Position numbers and translations under genes: made by a program. From Providencia sp. R33 (GTDB lineage Bacteria > Pseudomonadota > Gammaproteobacteria > Enterobacterales > Enterobacteriaceae): 64,000 bases of DNA. Below the pieces are notes generated by a model, which made no database searches, was not told the DNA's origin, and saw only the letters and a program-made list of their open reading frames with translations. The stretch spans positions 1,116,001-1,180,000 of the forward strand of contig NZ_CP072453.1 of the NCBI RefSeq assembly GCF_019343475.1. The letters run 5' to 3'. Position 1 is the first letter of the stretch. Each line of letters starts with the position of its first letter. Below are positions 35,332 to 44,683 of the stretch, piece by piece.

Positions 35332-36483
35332 TTATGCCCAACCTTTTTTATGGAATTCTTTTAGAACCGTGACAAATTGTTCCATTTCCTCTGGGGTTCC
35401 AAGTGTTAAACGATTCCAGCCTACAGCAGGAGGGAACTCTCGTCCTACCATAACGTTGGCATCAGCCATGCGCTGCTTATAAGTTTTTACATCGCCTTTT
35501 ACTTTATGAAAAATAAAGTTTGCTTGCGAAGGTGCATATTCCAATCCCAATTCATTCAGTGCTGTTTCGACAATTTTACGTGACAAATTGTTGGATTTAA
35601 GGCTGTACGCGATAAAGGCCTTGTCTTTCAATGAAGCAAGGGCGGCGACAGCACCCGCTGTATTTGTGTTATCAATGGATAAAAATTCGTCTACGGCAGT
35701 GATAACTTCTGGTGCTGCTACTCCATAGCCAACGCGTAACCCCGCGAGTGCAAATATTTTTGAAAATGTTCTTGTAACAATAAGGTTCTTTTGCCCTTTT
35801 TTAACTAATTCTATTGCGCTGATAAAGCTAGGGTCTTCGACAAATTCAGCATAGGCCTCATCAACAATAAAAAATTGGTTATCAGAAGCTTTGCTCATCC
35901 ATCCGTCTAACTGACTATGAGGGGTGATCATGGCTGTTGGGTTGTTTGGATTACAGATATAAATCATGGATAGGCCATCAAAATTATTTGCGGCTTTCTC
36001 CATTTTTTCTAAGTCAAAAGATAAATCTGCTTTTAGAGGGATTTTTGTAATTTGTACGTCAAGTGGAAGTGAGTACAGTTCAGCATAATTGAACGTAGGG
36101 TCAGGGGTGACAAGTTGAATTTTTCTCCCTTGGCTTTTAGCTTTATTTACCAACATGGCTACAGCAGCTTGGATGGTTTCTGATGAACCATTACCGATAC
36201 TGATATGCTTATCAGATAAATCATAAAGCGAGCCAATATTGGTGATTAATTCAGCTCGAGCATCGTCAGGGTAGCGAAATGAATTTGGTAAAGCAGCGAT
36301 AATGGCGTCTTTCGCTTTTGGGGACATCCCTAATGAGTTCTCATTAAAATTGAGTAATAGCGGATGCTTAGTATCTGGTAGCTGTACCGATGCTGTATTA
36401 GCAGAAGCTTGATTTATAAGTGTATTTAGCGCTAATCCACCAGCTACTAATGAAGTGGATTTTAGAAATGAACGACGATCCAT
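35332..36483 (-). CDS. Tat-exported PLP aminotransferase, HisC-like
   Basis: 383 aa. The N-terminus DRRSFLKSTSLVAGGLAL is a twin-arginine signal with a cleavage site near ASA-N at about residue 29. The rest is a fold-type I aminotransferase resembling histidinol-phosphate aminotransferase. It has PNNPT, an Asp in VDEAYAEF, the PLP Lys in TRTFSKIFALAGLRVGYG, and a late Arg. PLP enzymes loaded with cofactor in the cytoplasm are reasonable Tat substrates, so a periplasmic aminotransferase is likely. Substrate unknown. Ribosome binding site AGGGA upstream; no operon partner. Confidence 0.85.
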   Translation of the reverse strand: MDRRSFLKSTSLVAGGLALNTLINQASANTASVQLPDTKHPLLLNFNENSLGMSPKAKDAIIAALPNSFRYPDDARAELITNIGSLYDLSDKHISIGNGSSETIQAAVAMLVNKAKSQGRKIQLVTPDPTFNYAELYSLPLDVQITKIPLKADLSFDLEKMEKAANNFDGLSMIYICNPNNPTAMITPHSQLDGWMSKASDNQFFIVDEAYAEFVEDPSFISAIELVKKGQKNLIVTRTFSKIFALAGLRVGYGVAAPEVITAVDEFLSIDNTNTAGAVAALASLKDKAFIAYSLKSNNLSRKIVETALNELGLEYAPSQANFIFHKVKGDVKTYKQRMADANVMVGREFPPAVGWNRLTLGTPEEMEQFVTVLKEFHKKGWA

Positions 36484-36751
36484 AATTATTCCCTGAAATT
36501 ATTATTCTTGAGCTTATTAGATTACTCAAAATAATCTCAAAGTAAATAATTATATATTTAAAATGATTATTTATTCAGTTGTTTGTGTTTTTAATGTTTT
36601 TTTAACTAAAACGATATAACTATTAACCTAATGTAATTAAAAGCATAGGTGGGAATTTGATCATTATTTTCACAAAAAGGAACAATGATTAGTTGAATTT
36701 TAATCGCTGTGTAATTTACTATATATCGATAGTGGTTAAATTGGAGTCAGA

Positions 36752-37255
36752 ATGAAATTATTTATGTTTTATATTGGTGGTAACGCCGGTAAATCTAACA
36801 TTGAAGTCCATGATGTTCAGTTTGTTGTTGCAGAAAAGCCTACAGATGCTTGGCCTGCATTGAGAGAAGCATGGTTTGGAGACAAAGATAAAATACACAT
36901 CGATGGTTATGCATCTATCCAGTGGGCGGATGGGTTTGATGTTACTTTGAGTAGAGAACCTTCAAAAAATAACAAAAAACTTTATTTTGCGAATGTGGGG
37001 GGATATGCCCCAAACCATTTAGCTGAGCTGCATGAGTTTGACTTATTTGTTGGAAAAACAGCAGAAGAAGCGAAGCAAAAAGCGATTAAAACGCTACTCG
37101 TTGATAGTCAGCAACAACACAAAGATAATTTGAAAGATGTGGATAACTGTGTGTTACTACATCAAGTTGGTGATTTTTATATTCACCTTACAGAAAATAA
37201 GCTGGGGGAGCACTTTATACCGCAGTGGCAAGGTTATCAGCCTATTGGATTATAA
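36752..37255 (+). CDS. DUF1543 domain protein
   Basis: 167 aa, cytoplasmic. Start MKLFMFYIGGNAGKSNIEVHD, with HIDGYASIQWADGFDVTLS and LYFANVGGYAPN further on, the conserved features of DUF1543. A second, related half follows. The function of the family is unknown. Ribosome binding site GGAG upstream. Confidence 0.8.
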   Translation: MKLFMFYIGGNAGKSNIEVHDVQFVVAEKPTDAWPALREAWFGDKDKIHIDGYASIQWADGFDVTLSREPSKNNKKLYFANVGGYAPNHLAELHEFDLFVGKTAEEAKQKAIKTLLVDSQQQHKDNLKDVDNCVLLHQVGDFYIHLTENKLGEHFIPQWQGYQPIGL

Positions 37256-37308
37256 GGATAATAGGCTAAGTAACCAACAGGGTAGTATTCACTACCCTGG
37301 GTTTTCAA

Positions 37309-37662
37309 TTACTGAGCTTGTACTGGTGTATTTGGTATGATTTCGACTACAGCAACTTTAACCATATACTGTTTGCCGTTTTCACCTTTAGGAACATCAG
37401 CCATTATTTTTTTAAGTGCTTCTTCAGGTTGACTGGTTTGTATTGACGTTGAATATTGCATCATTCCTTGATGACGCCTATTGTAGTTATTATTATTATG
37501 ATAGTTATCACAAGGGCGATTATTATATTGTTGCTGATTTTGGTACCCGCCGCGATGCCAAGAGCCGTTACCATTTCCGTAGCCATCTCCGTGATAGGCA
37601 AATGTTGAGAAACTTGCTGCCAGTAAACTTGTCGCAATAATTAATGGTTTAAGAATATTCAT
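37309..37662 (-). CDS. Small exported His/Asn/Tyr-rich protein
   Basis: 117 aa. Signal peptide about residues 1-22 (cleaved near TFA-Y). The mature N-terminal half is low-complexity, rich in Gly, Asn, His, Tyr and Gln (about residues 23-65), and could bind metal. The C-terminal part (EEALKKIMADVPKGENGKQY and after) is ordinary and ends at a charged-hydrophobic strand. I do not recognise the family. Confidence 0.65.
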   Translation of the reverse strand: MNILKPLIIATSLLAASFSTFAYHGDGYGNGNGSWHRGGYQNQQQYNNRPCDNYHNNNNYNRRHQGMMQYSTSIQTSQPEEALKKIMADVPKGENGKQYMVKVAVVEIIPNTPVQAQ

Positions 37663-37827
37663 ATTTCATCTCCTTTGGAATATTTATTAATTATTATATT
37701 GGCAGCAAAATTAATTAATTCAACTGGATTTACTTATCTAAATAAATAAATCAATATTCATGCAATATTAACTCATTATTTCTTCACAATGAAAATAAGT
37801 TGTTAAAGTAATTAATTTTTCGTTAGT

Positions 37828-38052
37828 TTACTGATTTTCTGTGAAAAATTTCGCAAGTTTGCTGAGTGAGGTAATTGAGGCGACTGCAATATCTTTATTG
37901 TAATCATCACATAAGTTTAATAAACGGTCGATAGCATGTTGTTGTTCAATGGAACACTTATAATCACCTAATGCATTAATGGCTGCAATTTTAACATCAT
38001 TATTTGTGCCATAAGTTAATTCAACTAAATTTTTAACAATTTTTTCTTTCAT
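37828..38052 (-). CDS. Small HEAT-repeat-like protein
   Basis: 74 aa made of two helix pairs with the HEAT pattern (DVKIAAINALGDYKC; DIAVASITSLSKLAKFF). No catalytic residues. Likely a protein-binding scaffold; partner unknown. Single gene. Confidence 0.6.
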   Translation of the reverse strand: MKEKIVKNLVELTYGTNNDVKIAAINALGDYKCSIEQQHAIDRLLNLCDDYNKDIAVASITSLSKLAKFFTENQ

Positions 38053-38331
38053 AAATTAATTGACGGTAAAATACGGGGGTGCGCTAAGTATAAAGCTAGA
38101 AAGTAAAACTTAAAATGTTTTTTTTATCAATGATTAACAAAATGATATAAAAACAACTAATATTAATAAAAATAAATAATGATAATTATAAAATATTCTT
38201 CGCGACTAAATAATAAAGTTGGGATGAAAAAAACACTAAGGTAGTGTTCTTAAAGGCTCATTTTGTTCACCGTGATGGCTATTATGCCTTTATAATATAC
38301 TGAGTAAACACATAGTACGAAGGATGACCGC

Positions 38332-38703
38332 TTGAAACGTTTAAAAACAAAGCTCTTGATCGTTTTATTGTTAGCGCTGGGCGTTTTTGCCTATCATTTT
38401 TATACCACTATTGGTGATTCAGATGTTGAGGATGCTGCTAAGCAATTGGTCGAGAAGAAATTAAACCAACCAGACTCTGTCACATTCAAGGATGTCAGAA
38501 TTACATTAAAGAGTGAATATAAAGAAGGGAATAGCTACCGAGTTTGTGGCTTATATCAAGATGCATCGCACAATGAGATGCTGCCATTTATAGCTAATGT
38601 GAGCGTGCAAGAGGGGAAGTTTTCAGAGCATAGCCAGCTGATTATTAGTGAAACTCCTGAGTTGCAATTTTCAATAGAAAATTTATGTACTAAAGCACCT
38701 TGA
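38332..38703 (+). CDS. Small membrane-anchored or exported protein, family member B of a local pair
   Basis: 123 aa with an N-terminal hydrophobic segment (about residues 6-22). The periplasmic part has LNQPDSVTFKDVRI and a VCG motif aligning with the protein at 33016. The start is TTG at 38332 with AAGGA 7 bp upstream; the nearby ATG at 38324 runs into a stop. A TATAAT box lies at 38291. Function unknown. Confidence 0.65.
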   Translation: MKRLKTKLLIVLLLALGVFAYHFYTTIGDSDVEDAAKQLVEKKLNQPDSVTFKDVRITLKSEYKEGNSYRVCGLYQDASHNEMLPFIANVSVQEGKFSEHSQLIISETPELQFSIENLCTKAP

Positions 38704-38707
38704 TATG

Positions 38708-38739
38708 AAAAAGAGCGCAATTGCATGTTGCGCTCTTTT
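38708..38739. terminator. Bidirectional terminator
   Basis: AAAAAGAGCGCAA / TTGCGCTCTTTT around a 7-nt loop, between converging genes. Confidence 0.85.
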
Positions 38740-38764
38740 AGTACGTTGGCAAAATTTGCTTTGA

Positions 38765-39136
38765 TTATGACTTGTTCAGGAGTAATTCTGTTTGAATTTT
38801 ACACGCTGAGATTGAATCATTTAATGATTTAGTGAATTCTGCGTTGTTTTTAAATTTAGATTTATTACTGCGAATGGCATCAATAGCAGAAGTGAGGTTC
38901 TGACGGAGGTCGGCTTCAACAGTCTCTAACTTTTTCAAATCAACATTTTCACTTTTCAATTTTGCAATTGCTTCAAGGGTTAGGTCATTACTACTCTTGT
39001 TAGTGCTGTATGCTTCGCTTAGCGCTTGACCCGTTATTTCGCAATAATCTTTGGCAGTTTCACTAATATTTAATGGGGCATTGGCTGCCATGGCTAAAGC
39101 TGGTGACAGGCAAAGAACCAGTAATAAACGCTTCAT
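38765..39136 (-). CDS. Small periplasmic protein of unknown function
   Basis: 123 aa. Signal peptide MKRLLLVLCLSPALAMAA cleaved after AMA. The mature part is helical with two cysteines (YCEITG; ISACKIQ), which could form a disulphide. Of the upstream ATGs, the one at 39136 has AGAGG at 7 bp and begins a proper signal peptide. Family not recognised. Confidence 0.65.
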   Translation of the reverse strand: MKRLLLVLCLSPALAMAANAPLNISETAKDYCEITGQALSEAYSTNKSSNDLTLEAIAKLKSENVDLKKLETVEADLRQNLTSAIDAIRSNKSKFKNNAEFTKSLNDSISACKIQTELLLNKS

Positions 39137-39502
39137 AGTCATACCTCTGTTTGCACTCAATGAATAGTTACTCTAAATAATATCTAGAAACTACTATAGC
39201 AGATTAGGACTAAAACGGGGAAGTTGTGCTGTATTTCGCATCATTTCATAAAAAAGAGCCAGTATAAATACTGGCCGCTATAAATTAGCAAAAGCAATGT
39301 AAATGAAAATTACGTTATATACTTTATCATATAACGATGAGGGGTAAAGGAGTTTTAGTGAAGAGAGTAAAAATATCATGCTAAGTATGATCTTGATCAG
39401 GATTTAAGCTAGAGATAGAGAAGTAAAAGAGGGTGATGATTTAACAATATTGATAACTGACTGCAACTTTAATGATGCAGCCAGCCATGAGATACGTAAA
39501 GA
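39137..39502. other. Gap with the terminator of the DinI-like gene
   Basis: 366 bp. Besides the leftward hairpin at 39250-39275 it contains a GTG frame of 8 codons after AAAGGAG on the plus strand (39349), too short to call. Nothing else recognised. Confidence 0.4.
39250..39275 (-). terminator. Leftward terminator
   Basis: GCCAGTA / TACTGGC hairpin with an A-run on the plus strand. It is the first terminator downstream of the DinI-like gene. Confidence 0.7.
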
Positions 39503-39754
39503 TTACTGATTTTTAAGCCAGTGACCATGTTTTAAAACATCCTCAACAAGCTCATGTAAAACGATATGAGCTTCATTGTCATTATGGAAGCCTTTTGTTG
39601 TGAAAGTTGTTGGTCCGCTATCATGTGTAATCAATAGGTTGCTGCTTGGGTACACTTCTAAAACTCGTGCTTTTAATTCAGCACAGAAAGTATCATAAAT
39701 TTTAGCTGGGAGCTGTTCAATTGAATCATCGGATACTTTGATATTAATTTCCAT
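39503..39754 (-). CDS. DinI-like family protein
   Basis: 83 aa. The pattern MEINIKVSDDS, QLPAKIYDTFCAEL, acidic helix, strand, and final ELVEDVLKHGHWL follows the DinI fold (E. coli DinI: RIEVTIAK, LPAGAIDALAGEL, EILQETWESADDWF). DinI modulates RecA filaments in the SOS response. No LexA box (CTGT-N8-ACAG) is visible upstream, so SOS control is doubtful. Confidence 0.65.
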   Translation of the reverse strand: MEINIKVSDDSIEQLPAKIYDTFCAELKARVLEVYPSSNLLITHDSGPTTFTTKGFHNDNEAHIVLHELVEDVLKHGHWLKNQ

Positions 39755-40354
39755 GTGTAAGCCTCTTGTTAATAAAGCAAATTTGCGCTCAGTGTATTGT
39801 TATCATAAAGCATAATCAACATTCATTTTATGACTATCATAATGTGATATTTTGATGTGATGATTTTTATTTTAAATAACGGACTATTACTATATTTAAT
39901 TTAAATTAAAATTTATTGTCGCTCATAGTTTAAATTTAATTTAAGGATTATTTTTTAATGATGTTTTTTATTTTGATTTTAAGTAATGAATTAAGATTAA
40001 TCATTAATTTATATGTTTATTAGTTTAAAAAAGTAGCTAAAAATCAAACGATTGATTTTTTAATTTCGAATTAATTTTGTATTTATGTAATGTGTTGATT
40101 TTTATGCTTATTTTAAATCGTCTATGTTTAATGGGATTGTTTTTCGTTTGTATTTTTAGAGATTGGTTTTTAGTGATAAGAAAAATGAATTTACATTAAA
40201 GATAAAAAAATATAATTTCAGAAATCGATATGTTTGTAAATTGGTTGTATGTTTTTTTGTCCTTTAGTCGTTATATTAAAATGTTTGGCTGATATGGAGC
40301 AAGATTAATGACTAACTATTTACGTTAGTTGATTTAATAAAAAAGGAGAGTAAT
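39755..40354. other. AT-rich gap upstream of the alanine symporter gene
   Basis: 600 bp of very low GC, with repeated TTTAAATTTAATTTAA-like tracts around 39895-39945. A small hairpin (ACTAAC / GTTAGT, 40311-40329) sits just before the symporter ribosome binding site. No gene, operator or RNA that I can name. Confidence 0.4.
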
Positions 40355-41815
40355 TTGATAGAATTTATAAATTCATTAACGAATATTATTTGGGGTTCGC
40401 TGCTTATTTATTTATTACTTGGCGCAGGGCTATATTTTACAATTCGTTCGGGTTTTATTCAAATCAGGCATTTTGGCCATATGTTTGGTATCCTGAAAAA
40501 TAGCAAACAATCTGATAGCGCAGGGATTTCTTCATTTCAAGCGTTATGTACCAGTTTAGCAGCGCGTGTTGGTACAGGAAACTTAACGGGGGTCGCTATC
40601 GCATTAACTGCGGGAGGGCCTGGCGCAATATTTTGGATGTGGGTTGTGGCATTGCTTGGAATGGCGACGTCGTTTGTTGAATGCACATTAGCACAGCTGT
40701 ATAAAACAAAAGATGACCAAGGGAATTACCGTGGTGGGCCTTCATATTATATGCAAAAAGGCTTAAATCAACGTTGGATGGGTGTTCTTTTTTCTATTTT
40801 CCTCATTATCGCATTTGGGTTAGTATTTAACGCTGTTCAAGCTAACTCAATTGCCCAAGCGACTGCAGCTGCTTTTGACTTCAATCCACTTTATGTCGGT
40901 ATTGGCTTAGTTATTCTTAGTGGCGTCATTATTTTTGGTGGATTAAAATCAATAGCAAAAGTGGCTGAGCTCGTTGTACCTATTATGGCGCTTGCTTATT
41001 TGCTGTTAGCTTTCTGGGTTGTTGGTCACCACATCGAACGTTTACCAGACGTTTTTATGATGATTATCCGTAATGCTTTTGGGCTACAAGAAGCCGCAGG
41101 GGGCGCTGTAGGCTATGGGGTTGCTCAGGCGATGACTCAGGGCATTCAGCGAGGTTTATTCTCTAATGAAGCGGGAATGGGATCCGCACCGAATGCAGCG
41201 GCTTCTGCGTCTCCTTATCCGCCTCATCCAGCTTCCCAAGGGTATGTTCAAATGCTTGGGGTTTTTATGGATACGATTGTTATCTGTAGTGCGACTGCCA
41301 TTATTATTTTATCGTCTGGGGTATTAGATAGTGGAGTTGATAAAATCAATGGTATCGAATTAACGCAATTAGCATTGTCATCAGCAGTAGGGAGCTGGGG
41401 AAGCTCATTTATTGCAATTGCGATCTTTTTCTTTGCTTTTACATCAATAATTGCGAACTATGCTTACGCTGAAAGTAATATGATCTTTTTAGAAAATAAC
41501 CACACTGCTGGGTTATTTATTTTTCGTTTAGCGGCGCTTGGTATGGTGATGTTTGGCGCATTAGCGGAAATGCCATTTATTTGGAAGTTAGCTGATTTAT
41601 CTATGGGGTTAATGGCCGTGACGAACCTTATTGCAATTCTTCTATTATCGGGGATCGCATTCAAATTAGCTAAAGATTACAACCAACAATTAGCGGCGGG
41701 GAAAATTCCTACATTCGATATTAACCAACATCCAGAATTGAAAAAACAATTTGAAGAAGGGATTTGGGAAAAAGAGCAGGTCGAAAAATGGGTTGAAAAA
41801 GAAAGCTCCCATTAA
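40355..41815 (+). CDS. Alanine/glycine:cation symporter (AGCS family)
   Basis: 486 aa with about ten membrane segments. The AGCS signature region is visible in SFQALCTSLAARVGTGNLTG and in GIQRGLFSNEAGMGSAPNAAA. It imports alanine or glycine with Na+. It is closer to the AlsT/DagA type than to a peptide carrier; the exact orthologue is not certain. The start is TTG with AAAAGGAGAG upstream. A terminator follows, so yddG is separate. Confidence 0.92.
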   Translation: MIEFINSLTNIIWGSLLIYLLLGAGLYFTIRSGFIQIRHFGHMFGILKNSKQSDSAGISSFQALCTSLAARVGTGNLTGVAIALTAGGPGAIFWMWVVALLGMATSFVECTLAQLYKTKDDQGNYRGGPSYYMQKGLNQRWMGVLFSIFLIIAFGLVFNAVQANSIAQATAAAFDFNPLYVGIGLVILSGVIIFGGLKSIAKVAELVVPIMALAYLLLAFWVVGHHIERLPDVFMMIIRNAFGLQEAAGGAVGYGVAQAMTQGIQRGLFSNEAGMGSAPNAAASASPYPPHPASQGYVQMLGVFMDTIVICSATAIIILSSGVLDSGVDKINGIELTQLALSSAVGSWGSSFIAIAIFFFAFTSIIANYAYAESNMIFLENNHTAGLFIFRLAALGMVMFGALAEMPFIWKLADLSMGLMAVTNLIAILLLSGIAFKLAKDYNQQLAAGKIPTFDINQHPELKKQFEEGIWEKEQVEKWVEKESSH

Positions 41816-41836
41816 TTAAAACGATATTAAATCATA

Positions 41837-41868
41837 AAATTCTTAGGTTAAAGCCTAGGAATTTTTTT
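41837..41868 (+). terminator. Terminator of the symporter gene
   Basis: AAATTCTTAGG / CCTAGGAATTT (one G-T pair), loop TTAAAG, T-run. Confidence 0.85.
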
Positions 41869-41978
41869 ATGTAGAGAAAAGTACTTGCATTCCAATGTGT
41901 TGAGCTATAAGGTTTTTTAAAAGAATAATAGTTTGTTTATTAGGCGTATTTTTTAAAAATTAACTGGCAGAGAAAATA

Positions 41979-42875
41979 ATGAAACTAGGTCAATACGCAG
42001 CGACACTGTATGGGGTTATTTCTATCTTACTGTGGAGCACTATGGTTGGATTGATCCGCAGTGTTAGTGAAAACTTCGGCCCTGTAGGCGGTGCGGCATT
42101 AGTGTATACCATTGGTTCAATTGTTTTAGTTTTGGCAATGGGCTTCCCAAAGATAAAGCAATACCCTAAACGTTATTTATTTTGGGGGACATTGTTATTC
42201 GTCAGTTATGAAATATGTTTTGTGCTCGCACTCGGTTTAGCCAATAACCGACAGCAAGCTATTGAGCTGGGAATGGTGAATTATTTATGGCCAAGTTTTA
42301 CCATCGCATTAGCCGTTTTTTTTAATCGTCAGCGTTTTACCCTATTACTTGCTATAGGGTTAGTCCTTGCGTTTATGGGGCTTGTCTGGGTTATTTCTGG
42401 CGATCAACCACTTTCTATTGAGTCTATTTTAGCCAATATTCAAAGTAATCCACTTTGTTATTTTCTCGCCTTTATCGGCGCGATTTTTTGGTCATTTTAT
42501 AGTAATGTGACGAAACGTATTTCAGGTGGTCATAATGGAATGGTGCTCTTTTTTATTATGACAGCAATAGGGTTGTGGGTTCTTTATTTATTTAGTGCGC
42601 CTAGTGAATTTAACATTACGCCAAATAGCCTGACTTTATTACTTATCGCTGCTATTGCGACAGGTGGTGCGAATGCATTGTGGACTTTCGCTGTCATCAA
42701 AGGAAATGTCGCCTTTTTGGGCACACTCTCATATTTCACCCCTGTTATTTCAACGGCATTTGCTTCCGTATTATTAAGCACAGCATTGACATTGGGCTTC
42801 TGGCAAGGGGTTTTAATGGTCACCATTGGTTCAATTGTCTGTTTTCTTGCAACAAGGCAAAAACAGGTTAAATAA
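41979..42875 (+). CDS. yddG: Aromatic amino acid exporter YddG (DMT superfamily)
   Basis: 298 aa, ten membrane segments, EamA type. LLWSTMVGLIR, FGPVGGAA, LFVSYEIC and GMVNYLWPS near-match E. coli YddG, which exports aromatic amino acids and paraquat. It lies 2 kb from the importer PheP. Ribosome binding site is weak. A GAAAACAGC / GCTGTTTTC hairpin follows the stop. Confidence 0.93.
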   Translation: MKLGQYAATLYGVISILLWSTMVGLIRSVSENFGPVGGAALVYTIGSIVLVLAMGFPKIKQYPKRYLFWGTLLFVSYEICFVLALGLANNRQQAIELGMVNYLWPSFTIALAVFFNRQRFTLLLAIGLVLAFMGLVWVISGDQPLSIESILANIQSNPLCYFLAFIGAIFWSFYSNVTKRISGGHNGMVLFFIMTAIGLWVLYLFSAPSEFNITPNSLTLLLIAAIATGGANALWTFAVIKGNVAFLGTLSYFTPVISTAFASVLLSTALTLGFWQGVLMVTIGSIVCFLATRQKQVK

Positions 42876-42925
42876 AGCGCGAAAACAGCTCAAGTAAATG
42901 GGCTGTTTTCCAGCTGGTTTATGAG

Positions 42926-43738
42926 TTAGACATTAATAAATTTATTAATGGCGATAGCAACACCATCTTCTTCATTCGTACCGGTGATAAATTTCGCCAT
43001 TTTACGTATAGGCTCTACAGCATTTCCCATCGCAACACAAACACTGGCATATTGCAGCATTTGGATATCATTATTTTGGTCGCCAATGCTCATGACTTTA
43101 TCAGGGGTTAGCCCCAATTTTTCACAGATTATCTGAAGTGCTGCACCTTTATTAGCCGCTTTATTGGATATTTCAAGAAAGTAAGGGCTGGTTCTCGTCA
43201 GTGCATAATTTTCGAAGACATTTTCAGGAATATAACTGATACCCATTTCCAATGTTTCTGGGTGGTCAATCATCATAAATTTTGTGAAGGCAAGGGAACG
43301 GTCCATCTCATTGGCAGGGCAATATACCAGTGGTGTATTGGTGAGATAAGCATCCATTACGGTGTAGTGGCTAATATGACGATTAGCGGTAAACATCGTG
43401 TTATCTGCAAGGGCATGCATGTGAATACCCACATTTCGGCTTAATTCTTCAAAATATTCAAAGTCATCAAAGTCTAATGGCGTTTCTACTAAATGGCTAC
43501 CATCGCTCGCTTGGTGGATAACACTGCCATTGTTACTAATACAATAATTATTAGCGGTATCTAGACCTAACTCTTTAAGGTAAGGAGCGATCCCTGAAAA
43601 GGGGCGCCCTGATGCGAGTACGACATAAACCCCTTTTTGACTGGCTTGTATGACGGCATCTTTAACTGCGGGGGATATTTGATGTTGGGGATTGAGTAAT
43701 GTGCCATCTAAATCAATAGCAACCAGTTTGATAGACAT
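42926..43738 (-). CDS. yidA: Sugar-phosphatase YidA (HAD superfamily, Cof type)
   Basis: 270 aa. HAD motif I DLDGTLL at residues 9-15, motif II SGRP, and motif III/IV K and GDQNNDIQML near residue 216. Similarity to E. coli YidA runs along the full length; that enzyme dephosphorylates sugar phosphates. It converges on yddG. A second-site cap domain of type C2 fits the Cof group. Confidence 0.92.
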   Translation of the reverse strand: MSIKLVAIDLDGTLLNPQHQISPAVKDAVIQASQKGVYVVLASGRPFSGIAPYLKELGLDTANNYCISNNGSVIHQASDGSHLVETPLDFDDFEYFEELSRNVGIHMHALADNTMFTANRHISHYTVMDAYLTNTPLVYCPANEMDRSLAFTKFMMIDHPETLEMGISYIPENVFENYALTRTSPYFLEISNKAANKGAALQIICEKLGLTPDKVMSIGDQNNDIQMLQYASVCVAMGNAVEPIRKMAKFITGTNEEDGVAIAINKFINV

Positions 43739-43965
43739 CCACTGCCTCCTGAAATTAATACATTACCACAGTACCTTACTCTAATTATTCGTAATGTAAA
43801 TTATCTAAGTGGGTATAAATCAGATAATGGAGGATAAAAAACAGCCTTGAACAGCGCATGTTTCCAGCGACTGTTCAAAAGCATTGTGCGTGATGATGGG
43901 GTGAAATGATAATGTGTTAGAACATTAATGAGTAAATTCAAAATATTAATGTGATTAACACATGC

Positions 43966-44349
43966 TCACTCATACTCTCGAGTTAAATGCAGCGGCTCTT
44001 TGATATCAAGTTGGATTTGGTCATTTTGCCTAAAATCAAATGGCGTAATGCCATACTCCTTACGGAACATATAGGTAAAGTGAGATTGAGAACCAAAACC
44101 AAAATCGAGGGCAATATCGAAGATAGTTTGGTTACTATTGCGTAGCAAATTAACGGCGCCAGCTAAACGGCGTTGGCGAATGTATTTTCCCAAGGAAATC
44201 CCAGTGACTTCTTTGAATATTTTTTGCATATGCCAAAGTGAGTAGCCTGAATAGGCTGCGAGCTCTTCCAGATGTATGACTCGACCCAGATGTTCTTCTA
44301 TCCATTTACTCAACGCATAGACAAGTGCTAAGTGATTATCTTGTGGCAT
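43966..44349 (-). CDS. MarA/SoxS/RamA-type AraC transcriptional regulator
   Basis: 127 aa, the same length as MarA, two HTH motifs and no effector domain. First HTH AAYSGYSLWHMQKIFKEVTG, followed by SLGKYIRQRRL; second HTH around IALDFGFGSQSHFTYMFRKEYG. Such proteins activate efflux and stress genes at marboxes. It is not obviously AarP of P. stuartii as I remember it, so I leave the symbol empty. It diverges from mgrB. Confidence 0.88.
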   Translation of the reverse strand: MPQDNHLALVYALSKWIEEHLGRVIHLEELAAYSGYSLWHMQKIFKEVTGISLGKYIRQRRLAGAVNLLRNSNQTIFDIALDFGFGSQSHFTYMFRKEYGITPFDFRQNDQIQLDIKEPLHLTREYE

Positions 44350-44683
44350 CTCAAATAATTTCTTGTTTTACGGTAGCTGAAGTATACACAACTTCATTTC
44401 CCCATGACAAAGGCTGGTTGTGCGATATTCACTGTTTTTTGAATAAAAAAAGCACAAACAGAATAAGTTAACGAAGGATAGCGCTTAAAATAAGCTCAAT
44501 TATTGTAAAGATGAGCCAATTGCTTATTTTCCTCAAATTTCACGGAATGGATTGGCGTACTATTCGCTAATCGAAAATTTACCTGCAATGCAATTAAAAT
44601 GCACGGTCATAAAATGACAGGGCATAAGTATTGTAATCATTTGAAAAATAAAAATCATCTTTGTTATTGTGAAGGAATGCCGG
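44350..44683. other. Divergent region of the AraC-type gene and mgrB
   Basis: 334 bp. mgrB of E. coli is PhoP-activated, so I looked for a (T/G)GTTTA direct repeat and found none convincing. Confidence 0.4.

Noticed and set aside
39349..39375. 8-codon GTG frame with AAAGGAG upstream
   Set aside because: Good initiation signal but too short to distinguish from chance; no downstream gene on that strand nearby.
39755..39850. LexA box for the DinI-like gene
   Set aside because: No CTGT-N8-ACAG palindrome upstream.
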